From Atriophallophorus winterbourni (taxonomy: Eukaryota; Platyhelminthes; Trematoda; Plagiorchiida; Microphallidae): a DNA stretch of 64,000 bases. The stretch lies in the NCBI GenBank assembly GCA_013407085.1, contig JACCGJ010001753.1, forward strand, positions 1 to 64,000. The letters run 5' to 3'. Below the pieces are notes generated by a model. The model was not told where the DNA came from and did no database searches. It saw only the letters and a list, made by a program, of their open reading frames with translations. A program made the translations under genes and the position numbers. Below, piece by piece: positions 1 to 11,566 of the stretch (positions are counted from its first letter, which is position 1; the number at the start of each line of letters is the position of its first letter).

Positions 1-65
<65 letters not shown>

Positions 66-79
66 TAATAATAATAACA
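1..79. repeat. (AAT)n microsatellite
   Basis: About 26 copies of AAT with one AAC interruption near position 62. It runs off the window start and directly precedes the RT fragment that begins near 95. Confidence 0.97.
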
Positions 80-94
80 GACATGCAAAATCGT

Positions 95-789
95 GAAGCG
101 TTCCCAAAAAGTTGTATAAATAATGTTTGCACTTGGTGTTAAGGGACCTGTTCTAAAGTGGATTGAAGACTTCCTTACTGACCCTTATACACAGGTCGAG
201 GTTAACGGATTTAAGCCGCCAACTACACGTCCAACTTCCGGGATTCCGCAAGGATATGTTCTCAGCCCGTTACTTTTCAAAGCATATGTCAATGATTTCC
301 CCGATTAAATAAATCTGAATTGTCTACTTTTGCCGATGATCTGAAAGTTTTGGTAAAGTAAGCTCTTCTGCTAAAAGTACAGTTTTCCAGAACGAATTGG
401 ACAAATTGCTTGATTAGACGGTAAAATGACAGCCTGTTGTAATCTGACAGAAATGCACAGTAATGCTTTTGAGGCCAAGCACGCCTGAAGGTGCGTACTT
501 ACTCGGAGATCATCAAATGAAATGGATTGATATTGAACGTGACCTGTGTACAATTGTGATACGGTCGCTTAAATCCAAGGAGGATACGAACAGAAAAGCT
601 GCTGCCGCAAACCGCGCATGGTGGGCTATTAGTCAGCCGTTCTTGGCGATAACTCCACAAATGCTTCGCATTCTTTATTCCACATACGTGAGACCAGTTT
701 GGAAATATGGTTTGCCAGCAACATTTCCACAAACTAAGGGAGAACGTGACCAGATGGGAAAAATGCAACGGCAGGTGACGAAAAGAGTA
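95..789 (+). pseudogene. CR1/Jockey-like reverse transcriptase remnant, 5' part (element A)
   Basis: Degenerate RT of a non-LTR retrotransposon, broken by stops and frameshifts. Frame 123-308 carries the RT palm signature SGIPQG followed by LSPLLF and YVNDFPD. The catalytic FADD box is at 329-340 in another frame. Frame 463-789 carries the thumb segment with ITPQMLRILYSTYVRP and a KMQRQVTKRV end. The 5' part of the element (endonuclease and RT fingers) is absent. The coding sequence stops abruptly at 789, where a DNA transposon is inserted, and resumes at 1647. The family assignment rests on motif order and thumb sequence; the exact clade is inferred. Confidence 0.85.
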
Positions 790-1646
790 CAGTGGAACTC
801 ACCTACAACGAACTCGCTTTCAACGAATTCCCGGTTTGAACGAACACACCATGATTTTCCAAATAAATTCCTTCTTTGTAAGCCTATTTAAAACATTCGT
901 ACACCGAATCTGTTCGTTACGAATCTCGACTATTACGAACACTGTACACGTTCCCGACAGCTATGTTTGTTCAATAAAGTTCATATATACAACGAACTCG
1001 CTTTTTCTTGCATTTAACCCACAACGCTCCGTCAAGAGTAGCCTGCAGTGCGCTAAGAATAGAACTGACACACACAGCTTGGCGAGATACAGGCAGCTTA
1101 GCCTACAGTGTGCTAACTGACTCGCACGCACGCACAAGAAAATCACGTGAATTCTCTGTGACTGGTAGCTCCGTCTGTGAAAGATGCCAGGAGTGCTCTT
1201 GATCTCTGCGGGAGATTTTTAAGATAAAAGGAAGAGACATCGAAAGAGAACTTGAATTTGTGAAGAGAGAGAGATCCAGGCGGCGGCGAAGTCAAAAATT
1301 AAACAAAGAGCATCGTCAGCTACTTCATGAAAGCGTGAGATTGGACTGTCAGTGTGTGTGCAAGATGTTTTTACTACTTCGTTTTAGAATAAATTTGCTA
1401 TTATTAACATGAACTTGGATTTAATGTTGTGATCTGTGTGCTGTGGCATCATCTATTCATCAAATGGATTACACACATGCAGAAACAGACAAAGGTAAGA
1501 CATTCTTCACTTCTTTATTGTTTAAACGTGTACAGAAAAACGGCGGCAAAATCACATGTCTGACAATGCGTTTTACTTGCAATGAATTCCGCTTTTAACG
1601 AACATTTACTATCCCCCCAGAGATTCGTTGTACCCGGGTTCCACTG
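790..1646. mobile_element. Non-autonomous pogo/Tigger-like DNA transposon
   Basis: Both ends are inverted repeats of 23 bp starting CAGTGGAAC and ending TACAACGAA (790-812 and 1624-1646), identical at 19 of 23 positions. The element is flanked by a TA duplication (788-789 and 1647-1648), the target preference of Tc1/mariner/pogo elements. CAGTGGAAC ends are typical of the pogo/Tigger group; this is from general knowledge. The word ACAACGAACTCGCTT occurs twice, near 803 and 989. No transposase ORF is present. A short possible leading exon (ATG near 1464, followed by GTAAGA) is treated in the findings. Excising it restores the reading of the interrupted RT thumb. Confidence 0.85.
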
Positions 1647-1990
1647 TATACGGATTAAAATCAATTCCTTATATGCACAGAGTTCAACGCCTCAACCTCA
1701 GAATCCCGCTTGTTGTTAACTCGTCGCATATGACTGGGAGCCTATGGTGTCGAGCTGCGCAAGGTTTTCTCTCTCGTGGCAGGCTCAAAAACCCGTGGCC
1801 ATGCTCTAAAGCTTCAAAAGCGAAGAACACCACACCTAACACATGGATTCACGCTCTCAACCTGTGGAATGTGCTTGCGGGATAGATTATTGCAACAAGA
1901 TCTGAAAACCAATTCAAGCAACTAATGGATAATGTACTGCCTGTAATCACTGGGAAGCTGCACAAAACCGGACAGGATTACTTCAACTGA
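1647..1990 (+). pseudogene. CR1/Jockey-like RT remnant, 3' part (element A)
   Basis: Continuation of the RT thumb interrupted at 789. Immediately after the TA duplication the frame reads YGLKSIPYMHRVQRLNL, which normally follows the KRV end of the upstream piece. Further on, a shifted frame carries RGHALKLQ (near 1791) and later NQFKQLMD, the usual C-terminus of this family. Several frameshifts mean it is not functional. No clear 3' tail was found between 1990 and 2170. Confidence 0.75.
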
Positions 1991-2430
1991 GGTTCTCCTG
2001 GACTATCGTATTGACAGAAAGAGATGCGACTTACAAGTCCTTGACCATCTGTCGTCGCCTGTTGCTTAAACCGAGACATCAAACTTGGACTATTCCTATG
2101 CTCCTCAGTAAATCACACCGCAATAAATGGAGCGTAAAAACTTGAACTTAAGTTTTCACTGTAACGCTACGAAGCTAGTCAAAAGGTGTGGGCAAAAATG
2201 GATGAAACCATACTTGTGGGGAGAAACCTCGTCTCATTACAGCGTTTCGGCTACAAAAATTTGTGCAGCCGCAGGACAGACATAACGAAAAATTGGCGTC
2301 GCATTTGTCAATTTAGGTTGTATGCACGGGATAGTAAGTTCAATAGTTTATTACGGTATAACAAACCAAGAGCTTGTACAAACTGCAGGATAGATTGAGA
2401 GGTGGGTTAAAAAAGCAAAGAAAGAAATGT
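1991..2430. other. Unassigned spacer between two CR1-like remnants
   Basis: Possible 3' UTR of element A followed by unassigned sequence. No coding or repeat signal could be supported. Confidence 0.4.
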
Positions 2431-3350
2431 TTGAGTTTCCAAGGCCTTATAGCGGGCCTCATTCGCGTTTAGCCTGCACCATCAATGGATTTTTGTGGCA
2501 TTTAGATAGGAAGGGCGTCAAAGCATTTATCCGTCCACATCTCGAATACGCCGTTCAAGTTTGGTACCCGTGGTTACTGAAGGACCAAAGACTTCTTGAG
2601 GCTCCCCAGCGACGCGCCACAAAACTTGTCAGAGGTCTGGCCTCGTATCCTTATCCTGAACGTCTTTGCTCCCTCAATCTATTTTCAGTGAAATACAAAA
2701 GGCTCCGTGGTGACCTCATTCTTACCTACCAAATCCTCTCATCCACTGATCACCCTTGTAAACACATTCTCATCCTTAATCGTGAAACTTCACATCTTCG
2801 TGGCCATTCACTCAAACTTTCATATCAACACTCACGCCTAAACTGTCGCAGGCATTTCTTTTCCCTCCGGATATGTACTCACTGGAATAGTCTACCCCAG
2901 GAAGTCGTATCCGCAACATCCGTAGAGGTTTTTAAACGGAGTCTGGACGCTCATTTAAATGATCTCCACAACAACATACCTTGAGGCCTTGTCTGTCCGA
3001 TTGCTGTTGTTCTCAGATAAGCACTGATCCACTACACCGCATCGCGTACTAGCTTCATTTTTCAGGTACGTTCTCCTCCTTGCCATACTACTCCGTTCAT
3101 TCCCTTCCTAACCACCTGTCAGTTTTACTTGTTTCCAGGTCTAACGCCACCCCGATGCCTCCGTATTCTCCTGCTACCGCCTCGCAATATAAGGAAGGCG
3201 CAATTCCAAAGCGAGTGTGGCCCGCTATAAGTCCTCCCCGTCCCCGTACAGATGACACTCACTATTTTATTTCCACCACACTGTACATACCAACCTGTGG
3301 TTATTTTTAAGCTATGCTTTTACACCACAATAAACCATTGAACCATTGAA
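2431..3350 (+). mobile_element. 5'-truncated CR1-like retrotransposon (element B), thumb plus 3' end
   Basis: An open frame to 2984 encodes the RT thumb and C-terminus of a CR1-like element: FIRPHLEYAVQVWYPWLL, QRRATKLVRGL, RLRGDLILTYQIL, RGHSLKL and a W-N-S-L-P motif close to the end. The frame ends with TGA after a normal C-terminus. About 340 bp of 3' UTR follows, with AATAAA at 3329-3334 overlapping two copies of the 8-mer ACCATTGA (3334-3349). CR1-type elements characteristically end in short tandem repeats rather than poly(A), so this is taken as the true 3' end. Endonuclease and RT palm are missing. Confidence 0.85.
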
Positions 3351-3884
3351 CCCGGGACACAGCTACCCACCACATCCTCCAGAACAGGGTCAGTTGAAAC
3401 TGAGTGTGTTCGGACTTCCGATACTGGGATCGTTGCCACGAGCTTATGAGACAATCGTGTCCAGAATTTCTGACAGTGGAAAGATTCTAATGAGCGTTTA
3501 CCACTACCAAAAATTAAATAAAAAAATTATTTGTGAATACTTCTTTGAACGCACGATTTAATTATAAAACAGTTACATTCCTATGCTAACTGAACTGAAT
3601 TTAACTGAAGAATTAAGATTTAAAATAATCACTCTTATAGCACATTTAAATTATGCGCGAATAATAAAAATTAAATTCAAGCTCGGTTCAGTTTCAATCG
3701 ACGACCCTCAATCATGTGATTTGCGAGACGCTGCAAGATTTCAAGTCGGAAGATATGTTTGTTATAGTCTAGGAAACCACGCCTGAACACCATATTGAAA
3801 ATGCAGGTGAACTGATGCCTTGTAAAGTTGCAGGAAAACATCAGGTCTTCTGAACGATAGCATCGATTTCAGCCGAAAAAGTAC
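3351..3884. other. Intergenic, nothing recognised
   Basis: AT-rich spacer. Short open frames here have no recognisable motif. Confidence 0.5.
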
Positions 3885-4500
3885 CTTGCATGCATGCTGA
3901 GCTGCAGCGGCACGTTGGTCCTCCCATTTAAAGTCAGCCCTAACCAGTACTCACAAATCCTTAACGAACAGTGCTTCGTTAACACTGAGAGAATTTTCAG
4001 ACATGGACAGAAATCTTATCACTCAGTGCTGACAATAGTTGGCTGTTTTTAAGTTTTAGTGGGAAGTCCGACTGGTATGACCAGTTTATAACGCGCTCAT
4101 GGTTGTGCATCAAGGTATCTTCATCCGTTGATCCGATGAACTTCACATCATCTGCGAAAGTGAAGCATGTGCACTTCAAGTCAGACGACAAATAATCAAT
4201 GAAAATCAGGAATAGAAGAGGACTGAATACCGAACTCTGAGGGACCTAACTGATCACGTTAGCTTGGATAGACAACGTAGATTCTACCCGAAATCTGAAT
4301 GTCCTACCTGTGAGTGATGCTTTTATCTAAGTATGTAGACTACCCTGTATGACTTTTGCTGCAGGCTTGATCTCGAAAAGTCGCTGATTCACGTAGTCGG
4401 AAGCCTTGCTAAAATTCAGATAGAGGGCTTTAACGGGTCTCCCCTCGTCTAGCCTGTTAGAGGCAGTATCGAGAAAACCTAAATAGAAAGCTCAAAAGTC
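3885..4500 (-). pseudogene. CR1-like RT fragment, reverse strand (element J3)
   Basis: In reverse, this reads from the RT palm start (a decayed relative of the LDFSKAF motif near 4410) through FADDVKFIGSTDEDTLM, with the catalytic FADD at 4158-4147, to the start of the thumb (decayed DQCAAAAQ near 3900). It is the same family as the copy at 13685-15490, whose protein is nearly identical around FADD. Stops and frameshifts are frequent. Both ends are truncated. Confidence 0.82.
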
Positions 4501-5084
4501 AGGAACCTCAAACTCTAGACAATACGGGACAACCATTAAATGACCTTTCGATTACAACATTTCTACTCAAATCACATTGGCCTCCGGTAACTTCTTTTGA
4601 ACAAACAATTTTATTCTTGTATACACTATTGTAGCTATAATTATTAATATTCTTACGGACACGATTTGATTAGCCCGACTCCTCCACAATTTGTTTAGAC
4701 CTACGGGATTCGAACACTCAGTCTTCTGATCATCTGCCGCCTTGAAATTTGGATATTTATTATCGAGTGCGGTGTTTCGAGACAACCGAAAATCATAGTA
4801 TAGCATCTTTAGAACAGCATGGTTCCATTTTACTTCCAGGTTAAACATGCTTACAGTAAATGGTGGCCAAGAGCCCAGCATGTGTCAAGAATTCTTACGT
4901 CGATATCGGGTTACGCACCTGAAGGGTTGATGTTTAAAATAGTTTTCGCGCACTTGCTCGCGGATACTTGAACAATGATCATGGATTTATCTAACCAGCA
5001 ACACGAAAGGCCTCCGGTTTATAATACAATTGTAGAAAATGTGCAATCAATAACACATAAATATAATTTTAGTTTTCATTCCAA
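4501..5084. other. Intergenic, nothing recognised
   Basis: No motif, repeat or splice-bounded exon could be supported. Confidence 0.4.
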
Positions 5085-5960
5085 ATTAGTTCAGTTCAGG
5101 TCAGTTTGAAAATGACATTAGGAGGCTAACTAGGCTGCAGAATGTTATTCAGTAAGGAACTACAAATAAGCATCCACCACTGCCCTAACGTTTTTGATTT
5201 GTACGTTTGAATCCTTATACGATCGCCATGGTGATAGGTCCAGACAATAACGAATACTTCGCTTTGGGATTTAAAGCGAATATTCGCTTCGCTTCGCCAT
5301 TGCGAAGTGCACTTCGGATATTCGCTTTGATACTATTCGCCATTGTGAAGGGCAGTTAGGGCACTTCGAAAAATCGCTTCGCACTTCGCTTCGCTCCAAA
5401 AAAGTGACATTCGTTATTGTCTGGATAGGTCAGTTCAATAAATATCGTGAATAAAACGGGAACGCTAATTAATTTATGAGTAAATGTTACTATTTGTGGT
5501 ATTATTTACTTTCTTGATTTAAAACAGAAGAACGCATACACAAGTGATACATTTATACTTCGATAGCAATTATGAGGGCGTATTCAGTAAATAACTCATA
5601 TCAGTTGAAGTCCAGACCATGCTAGACACCCGTGACTAAATAACGGGAAAAAGATTTTCTGATTGATTATATCAAAAATTTACGAGCCTAAAGCTAAATT
5701 GTTTTTCCTAGATTTTAGTCGTCACTGCTCTATAGACTTGTACATTGGCAGAAACACATTCAGTTTTCTGCTAGAGAACATTCATTTCAGACTGATAATT
5801 CCCCCAGAACCGCAGTGGCACATTGGTTCTCCCAACTCAAACTTAACCAGTACTCACAAAAACCCAAACGTCTGTAAAGTTTTAATGCTGAGAGAATTAC
5901 CTGAAACAAGAAGCGATTCGTGTCTAGGTTGACATTAAATGTCGGTTTTATCTAGTTGCA
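5085..5960 (-). pseudogene. CR1-like remnant with MITE inside (element J4)
   Basis: In reverse, 5910-5805 matches the DLGVLV...DQCAAAAQ segment of the J family. At the low-coordinate end, 5085-5108 carries AGTTC repeats, the complement of the GAACT tail seen at 15471-15490. The adjacent 5109-5150 resembles the conserved 3' UTR of the two J copies near 15450 and 16400. The interval is much shorter than in the 13685-15490 copy, so an internal deletion is inferred. The MITE at 5240-5424 sits inside it. Confidence 0.55.
5240..5424. mobile_element. 185-bp MITE with 16-bp perfect terminal inverted repeats
   Basis: The ends are CCAGACAATAACGAAT (5240-5255) and its exact complement (5409-5424). They are flanked by a perfect 6-bp direct repeat ATAGGT (5234-5239 and 5425-5430), the probable target-site duplication. 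The interior is dominated by the words CTTCGC and GCGAAG in both orientations, so a single strand could fold extensively. There is no coding capacity. The superfamily is uncertain. Confidence 0.88.
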
Positions 5961-7173
5961 TCCAATTCCCACGCAACTGTTACGACGTTCCAGAGATTTG
6001 AAATTCCATCTGGATGGTTCTACCAGTGGTTAATCTCACGGGTGTTGAAGAAGTCCTATCGGATCAGCTGCTTGGTCATATTTTATAGACGTTTCATAGA
6101 GTGGACTGGTCGTACTTTTGAGTACAGCCCTCATTAATCAGTTATTTGAAGTCCCATGAAACCCGCGAGTTACAGGTCCTCGCTAGCCGCCAACGATATA
6201 ATATAACATGATTAATGTAATCAAGTTGTTATTGGGCTTTTAAGCGCAAGATATCGACAACATCATCTTCATGAGGCTGAATCGGAACCACATATTAATG
6301 TCTTATTTCCAAAACGGTGCTCAAAATTTAAGAATCTATTCCAAACTGGACACATAAAAAATTATTGTACCTGATAAATATAAATGGATCCTCGGAATAA
6401 AGAAATCAGAAGACATGTTTCGTACATCACACGCAAGGTTTGTTTTCTGTATCGGTATACTCAGCAGCACAAATAAAATCACGTGTATCACAATTTTGTA
6501 GGTTTAACAAAAATTTATGTCAGGTGTCACTACTTACAATTAATCGTCAAAACACAGCATTTCTCGAATTCAATGGCCATAATCAAAAACAAATGAATAA
6601 ATTATTTTATTGTTGGAAATCCAAAGCATGGCAATCATGATCAATAAATGCAAAAATATTTGTACAATCAAATTGTATTATGTATAATAAGAAACAGAAT
6701 TTTAAAGGTCTATTTTGCAGCTGAATTATACGTTCAAAAAAAGATAAATGTATAGTCGATACAAATTGCTTCCACATAATCAGTAAGATAATCTACGGAT
6801 AACACAGGCATCGCAAGAAATAAAAATCAATGAATTTTCCGGAAAGCACTGAATGTTACCGGATAATGCTAATCGAGTTCTGTGCTGTTGATTTTCCTAT
6901 ACTGTTCGTTTTGATTGTTCGAAATAGATTAGTCTATCCTGAATATTAACAGTTTTCTTGTCTGCTAGGCGAGAGGAATTGATTCCACTAGGTTGCGGTC
7001 TCTTGCCGGCTGAGGTCTCATGCTGTAGCAGTTATTCTGTGGTTACATATGATAGACCAGGTGACTCAACAGGGGTGCTGCTATCTTTCTCAGGCTAGGT
7101 CTTCGAACTTCAGAATCCAGCTTAGCTAATGTCTCATTCAATCTTACAAGCAATCAATTGTAATTGCATGACC
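5961..7173. other. Intergenic upstream of the gypsy element
   Basis: Mostly AT-rich, with no confident feature. A faint resemblance of 7040-7070 to the RPP segment of a non-LTR endonuclease is too weak to annotate. Confidence 0.4.
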
Positions 7174-7542
7174 TGATAGCAACTTGTAATTTCACTTCCT
7201 TTTCAATTGTATATCCATTTCCATCTATGCTTGTTTTGATCAACGATTATTCAATAATATACTTTTCCCGCGCACGTTCCTCTTCTGCTTGGTTTCCGTG
7301 GTGCTGTATTATTACGTGCTTGCGAATCACGACGGTTAACAGCAAAATTGACTCGTCGCCTCATTTTTCAGCTTCGTCAATTATAATTGCCGATCAACGC
7401 GACGCACCGGATTTTGGAGCTGGAATAAGTTTGTGTGTGGATATTTGCATTGGACATTGAATTTTCACTTATTGTGAGTTCGTTCCTTTGTCTGTTTTTA
7501 TTATAACATTTTCCTGTTATATTTTTGCATTTATCCACTACA
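7174..7542 (+). repeat. 5' LTR of gypsy element
   Basis: Begins TGATAG and ends CTACA. The 3' LTR shows the cleaner TGTAG...CTACA inverted ends. Homologous along its whole length to 11567-11935. Confidence 0.93.
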
Positions 7543-7546
7543 TAAT

Positions 7547-7557
7547 TGGTGAGCCCG
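7547..7557 (+). promoter_or_regulatory. Primer binding site, tRNA-Trp-like
   Basis: TGGTGAGCCCG starts four bases after the LTR end. It differs at one base from TGGTGACCCCG, the complement of the 3' end of eukaryotic tRNA-Trp with CCA, which is the primer reported for CsRn1-type elements. Confidence 0.7.
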
Positions 7558-7606
7558 TTTTCCATTTTTCGCTCAGAACTCCCATTATTTTTTCAACTTT
7601 GCCATA

Positions 7607-8427
7607 ATGTCTTTCGTACCTACTGACACGTCCGATTCTCAAATTAACGTTATTGGAGGCAACACTGCAGCTTCTGATCCAGCTAACCCACATATTTGGT
7701 TCATTCAGCTCGAAGGTATGTTTCGTTTTAGAAGGATTACCAAACAAGAAATAATGTTTTACTTCGTGCAATCTCATCTACCGTCATATATTGCGAAAAA
7801 AGTTCTATATGTTCTTGATCCGATTCCAGTAAATTCGCCATATGACACCCTGAAAGCCGCTGTTCTTAAACGCACTATGGCTTCTAACGAGGCGAGGTTA
7901 AAACAATTGCTTCGGGTAGAGCTCAAGGAGAGAACTCCGTCATTGCTTCTGTGATACATACGTTCTCTTGCGGGTAACACAAAATTGGATGATTTCGTAT
8001 TGCAGCAACTTTGGTTGAATTGTTTAACATCCAGTACCAAAGCTATCCTTGCTGTATCTGTGGATAAAGTTTGTCTAGACACTCTGGCTGAACTCGCCGA
8101 CAAAATTCACGAAAATTTAGGCGGAACCAATGTTAATCAGCAGCCAAAGCAAGTTACATATCAGATCTAGGAACCTCCATAGCAATGTTGACTAGAGAGC
8201 TTTCATCATTACAGCTCAAAATTTCTAACATGGAACGTTCTAAAATCTCCAGATTTTTACTTCGCCATCAAGATAGATGTAGAAGCCGCTCTCGTCCTCG
8301 CGATGCCAACTGGTTTTGCTATTATCACCGCCGCTTTGGAGACGACGCGCGCAACTGCCGTCCAGGTTGTAAACACCCTACTGCACACACAGCCACCAAG
8401 TCGAGAAACCAGGTTGCCAGTCAGTAA
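7607..8427 (+). pseudogene. gag of CsRn1-like gypsy element
   Basis: The Gag structural polyprotein is split over at least two frames. Positions 7607-7954 encode the N-terminal part, with HIWFIQLEGMF and the PYDTLKAAVLKRT segment typical of gypsy capsid regions. The frame then shifts; 7985-8168 and 8185-8427 continue it. The nucleocapsid finger at 8317-8370 is C-x2-H-x9-C-x3-C, the unusual CHCC arrangement of CsRn1 elements rather than the normal CCHC. A basic Arg/Ser-rich stretch precedes the finger. The start ATG at 7607 lies 50 bp downstream of the primer site. Confidence 0.88.
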
Positions 8428-8439
8428 TGGCGACGGCTG

Positions 8440-11400
8440 CTCCTAACAAACTCGCTAGTAGCCTTCTGTATGTATAAGATGCATCGAATAAAATTAAATT
8501 TATCGAGGACACTGGTGCCGAAGTTAGAGTTCAACCGCGTAGCTGCTAAAACGTGACTTTCGTCCATCAGGCATCACACTGCAGGCGGCTAAGGAATCGA
8601 AAATCGTGACTTACGGTGAGAAACTTTTAAAACTCGATCTGGGACTTAGACGTGCCTTTCCTTTTGTCTTCTTGATAGCCGATGTTTAGAAGCCTATCAT
8701 CGGTATCGATTTTCTGACGAATTACGGTCTCGTAGTCGATCTCCGATACCGACGGCTACATGAAAATACCACGTCATTAAACGTGTCCGTTAAACTATGT
8801 TCCATCATCTCACCAAGTCTTCGCATATTCGTCCAGAATAATGTCACCTACAGCTATGTCTTGCACGATTTCCCGACCTTAACACGCCTAGCACGGAGAC
8901 TCCTACCCACGATGTTCAACATCACATCGTTACTAAAGGGCCTACAGTTTTTGATAAAGCTCAAAGGCTGCCAGCAGAAAAAACTTAAAGCAGCAAAGTG
9001 TGAATTTGAACATATGACTGCATTGGGTATAATTAGACCGTCAACCAGTCCGTGGGCATCGCCGTTACATATGGTCGGCAAGAAAAACGGCGATTGGAGA
9101 CCTTGCGGTGATTATCGTGCGTTGAATAGCGTTACACAACACGACCGCTTCCCTATTCCGCACATTCACGATTTTTCGCTAAGCCTTCACGGAAAATCAG
9201 TTTTCTCCAAACTGTAACTCGTACGTGCATACCACCAGATTCCCATGGCCACTGACGATATTGCTAAGCTTGCTGTAATAACGCCATTTGGTCTTTTCGA
9301 ATTCCCTCGCATGCCCTTTGGATTGCGCAACGCTGCACAATCTTTTCAAAGTTTTGTGGATCAGATTCTTCGTGGTCTTGATTCCGTCTTCGTGTATATT
9401 GACGACGTATAGGTAGGTGAGTCATCACACGAGAAGCATGTACGACACCTCCGCAAAGTCTTCCAACGCTTCACCAAATACGGCGTTACTATCAATCCCG
9501 ACAAATGCGTTTTTGGCCGGTCGACCATTGTTTTTCTCGGCCATAGGATTGAGAGTAATGGAGTAAGCCCACTACCAGAAAAGACACGGTCTATACTCGA
9601 ATACCCAATGCTACAATCAATCAAAAGCTTACGCCGTTTCCTAAGCGTCGTTAATTACTATGGACGATTTATCCCCAACGCCGCTAAAATACTTCAACCG
9701 CTAACCGACATGCTTAAAGTAAATCCCAAAAAGTTGACAATTACAACCGCTGCAGAATCCGCATTCGTCGAGGTTAAAGAACTTCCGAGCAACGCTTCCG
9801 CTCTGAGTCCCTTAAAAACCGACGATAACGCACATTTGGTCCTGAAAACCGACGCATCACAAGTTGCAGTCGGAGCCGTGCTGCAGCAAGAAGTAAACGG
9901 AGAAATTCAACCACTGTCCCTTTTCTCACGAAAGTTACAACTAGAGCAGACTAGGTATGGCACTTTTGGAAGCGAACTTCTTGCCATTTATCTAGCTATC
10001 AAACACTCCCGTCACCTACTCGAGGGACGCACCTTAACTGTGTTCACTGATCACAAGCCAATCGTTTATGCTTTCCGTTTTCCGACAGACCGAAACTCTC
10101 CAAGAGAAATTCATCAGCTTGACTTCATCGCACAGTTCACTACAGATATTAGACACATCGATGGTGATCGCAACATAGTCGCTGATGCCTTATCGCGTTG
10201 CACTATCCAACAGATAAGCGACCCAGTACTCGACCTTAGAGAACTGGCCAGTCATCAAGGAAATGACTCTGAATTTTCCGAAATTGCCGCAAATAAGTCA
10301 CTCAAATGTGCCCTTTTGCCGATGCTCGATTGCGATGCAGAGATCCACTGTGATATATCGACCGGCAAACCGAAACCTTTAGTCCCGCAAATATATCGCC
10401 GGAAGATTTCCTATCACGTTCACGGACTGTTGCACCCCAGCATTCGCTCTACCGTAAAACTCATAACACATCGCTTCATTTGGCACAATATGCAACGCGA
10501 AATCCGTTATTGGGCAAAAAATATGTGACTTGCCAGATCAGCAAAATCCACCGACACACCCATGCCCCCTTGAGTACATTTTCTTTAACTGACGGTCGAT
10601 TCAAGCACGTCCACCTGGACATCGTTTGTCCCTTACCGGTATCCCGAACATTTACTCATTTCCTGACCTGTGTCGACAGATATACACACTGGCCCATGGC
10701 AGTACCTTTGCGAGATATTTCTACCGAAACCATCGCACGAACATTCGTTTATTCATGGATATCCATTTTTGGTGTACATGCTACCCTTACCACCGACAGA
10801 GGATCGCAATTCACAAGCGCTTTGGTCTATGAACTAAGCCGTTTACTGAGATGTGATCACTTGCGTACTACTGCATATCATCCTGCAACCAACGGTCTAG
10901 TCGAACGTTTTCATCGTCGATTGAAAGCTGTCATTACCGCTCGTTCTGGGACGGAGTGGTCTGAACGTCTTCCTATCATACTTCTCGGTATCAGAAACAC
11001 GTTAAAAAAGACATCGGTTGTTGCCCCTCAGAATTGGTATTTAGTACAACACTGAGACTGCCTGGCGAGATGATAGTGAATACCCGCACTACTGGTGAAA
11101 TCGACCCAGAATCTCATTGCTGTAGACTAAAGCAACACGCGTTGCTTACCGCCCATCATTCATCCACAACGACCTCAAAACTTGCCCCCATGTCTTCGTT
11201 AGAGTTGATGCTGTAGGAAAGCCATTACAAACTCCGTACGGAGGACCATTCACAGTAATCGACCGCAAACCCAAATATTTTGTTTTGTTAGGCAACGGCG
11301 TTAAGGACACAATAAGCATAGATCGCCTAAAACCTGCATACATCGAGGAAAAACCATCACAAGAAGTTACCCGTTCGACCCCACCTAAACAACGTATGAA

Positions 11401-11518
11401 GATCAGTGACGTTACATCCAACCGACCCTCACCCATCCTGTCTACTCTTTCATCTCGTCAAACATGTACCGGCCGTAGTGTGAGGTTCCCCGCGAGACTG
11501 GTTGAATACATGCTATAA
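8440..11518 (+). pseudogene. pol of CsRn1-like gypsy element (PR-RT-RH-IN)
   Basis: Domains in order: aspartic protease with D-T-G at 8508-8516 and a later IIGIDFL; RT with [17 protein letters not shown], the FGLFEFPRMPFGL motif and the catalytic YIDD at 9395-9406; RNase H with DASQVAVGAVLQQ and FTDHKPI (ORF 9608-10528); integrase with a damaged HHCC end near 10525, then HLDIV, TTDRGSQF and NGLVERFHR supplying the D, D and E residues (ORF 10480-11055). A GPF/Y-like segment YGGPFTVI follows near 11240, and the protein ends at 11518. Breaks include a stop one codon after YIDD (9410), a stop at 9217, a frameshift at the RNase H/integrase junction and another near 11055. It cannot encode a full polyprotein. 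Confidence 0.92.
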
Positions 11519-11555
11519 ACGGCGTATCGAGCGTTCATCCGTCGACTCACGCTCT

Positions 11556-11563
11556 AAGGGGAG
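11556..11563 (+). promoter_or_regulatory. Polypurine tract before the 3' LTR
   Basis: AAGGGGAG lies three bases before the TG that opens the 3' LTR, as expected for plus-strand priming in an LTR element. Confidence 0.6.
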
Positions 11564-11566
11564 TTC

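Noticed and set aside
6961..7173. J1 endonuclease N-terminus upstream of the gypsy element
   Set aside because: A faint RPG match sits too far from the junction and the rest does not fit the family, so continuity across the gypsy element was not claimed.
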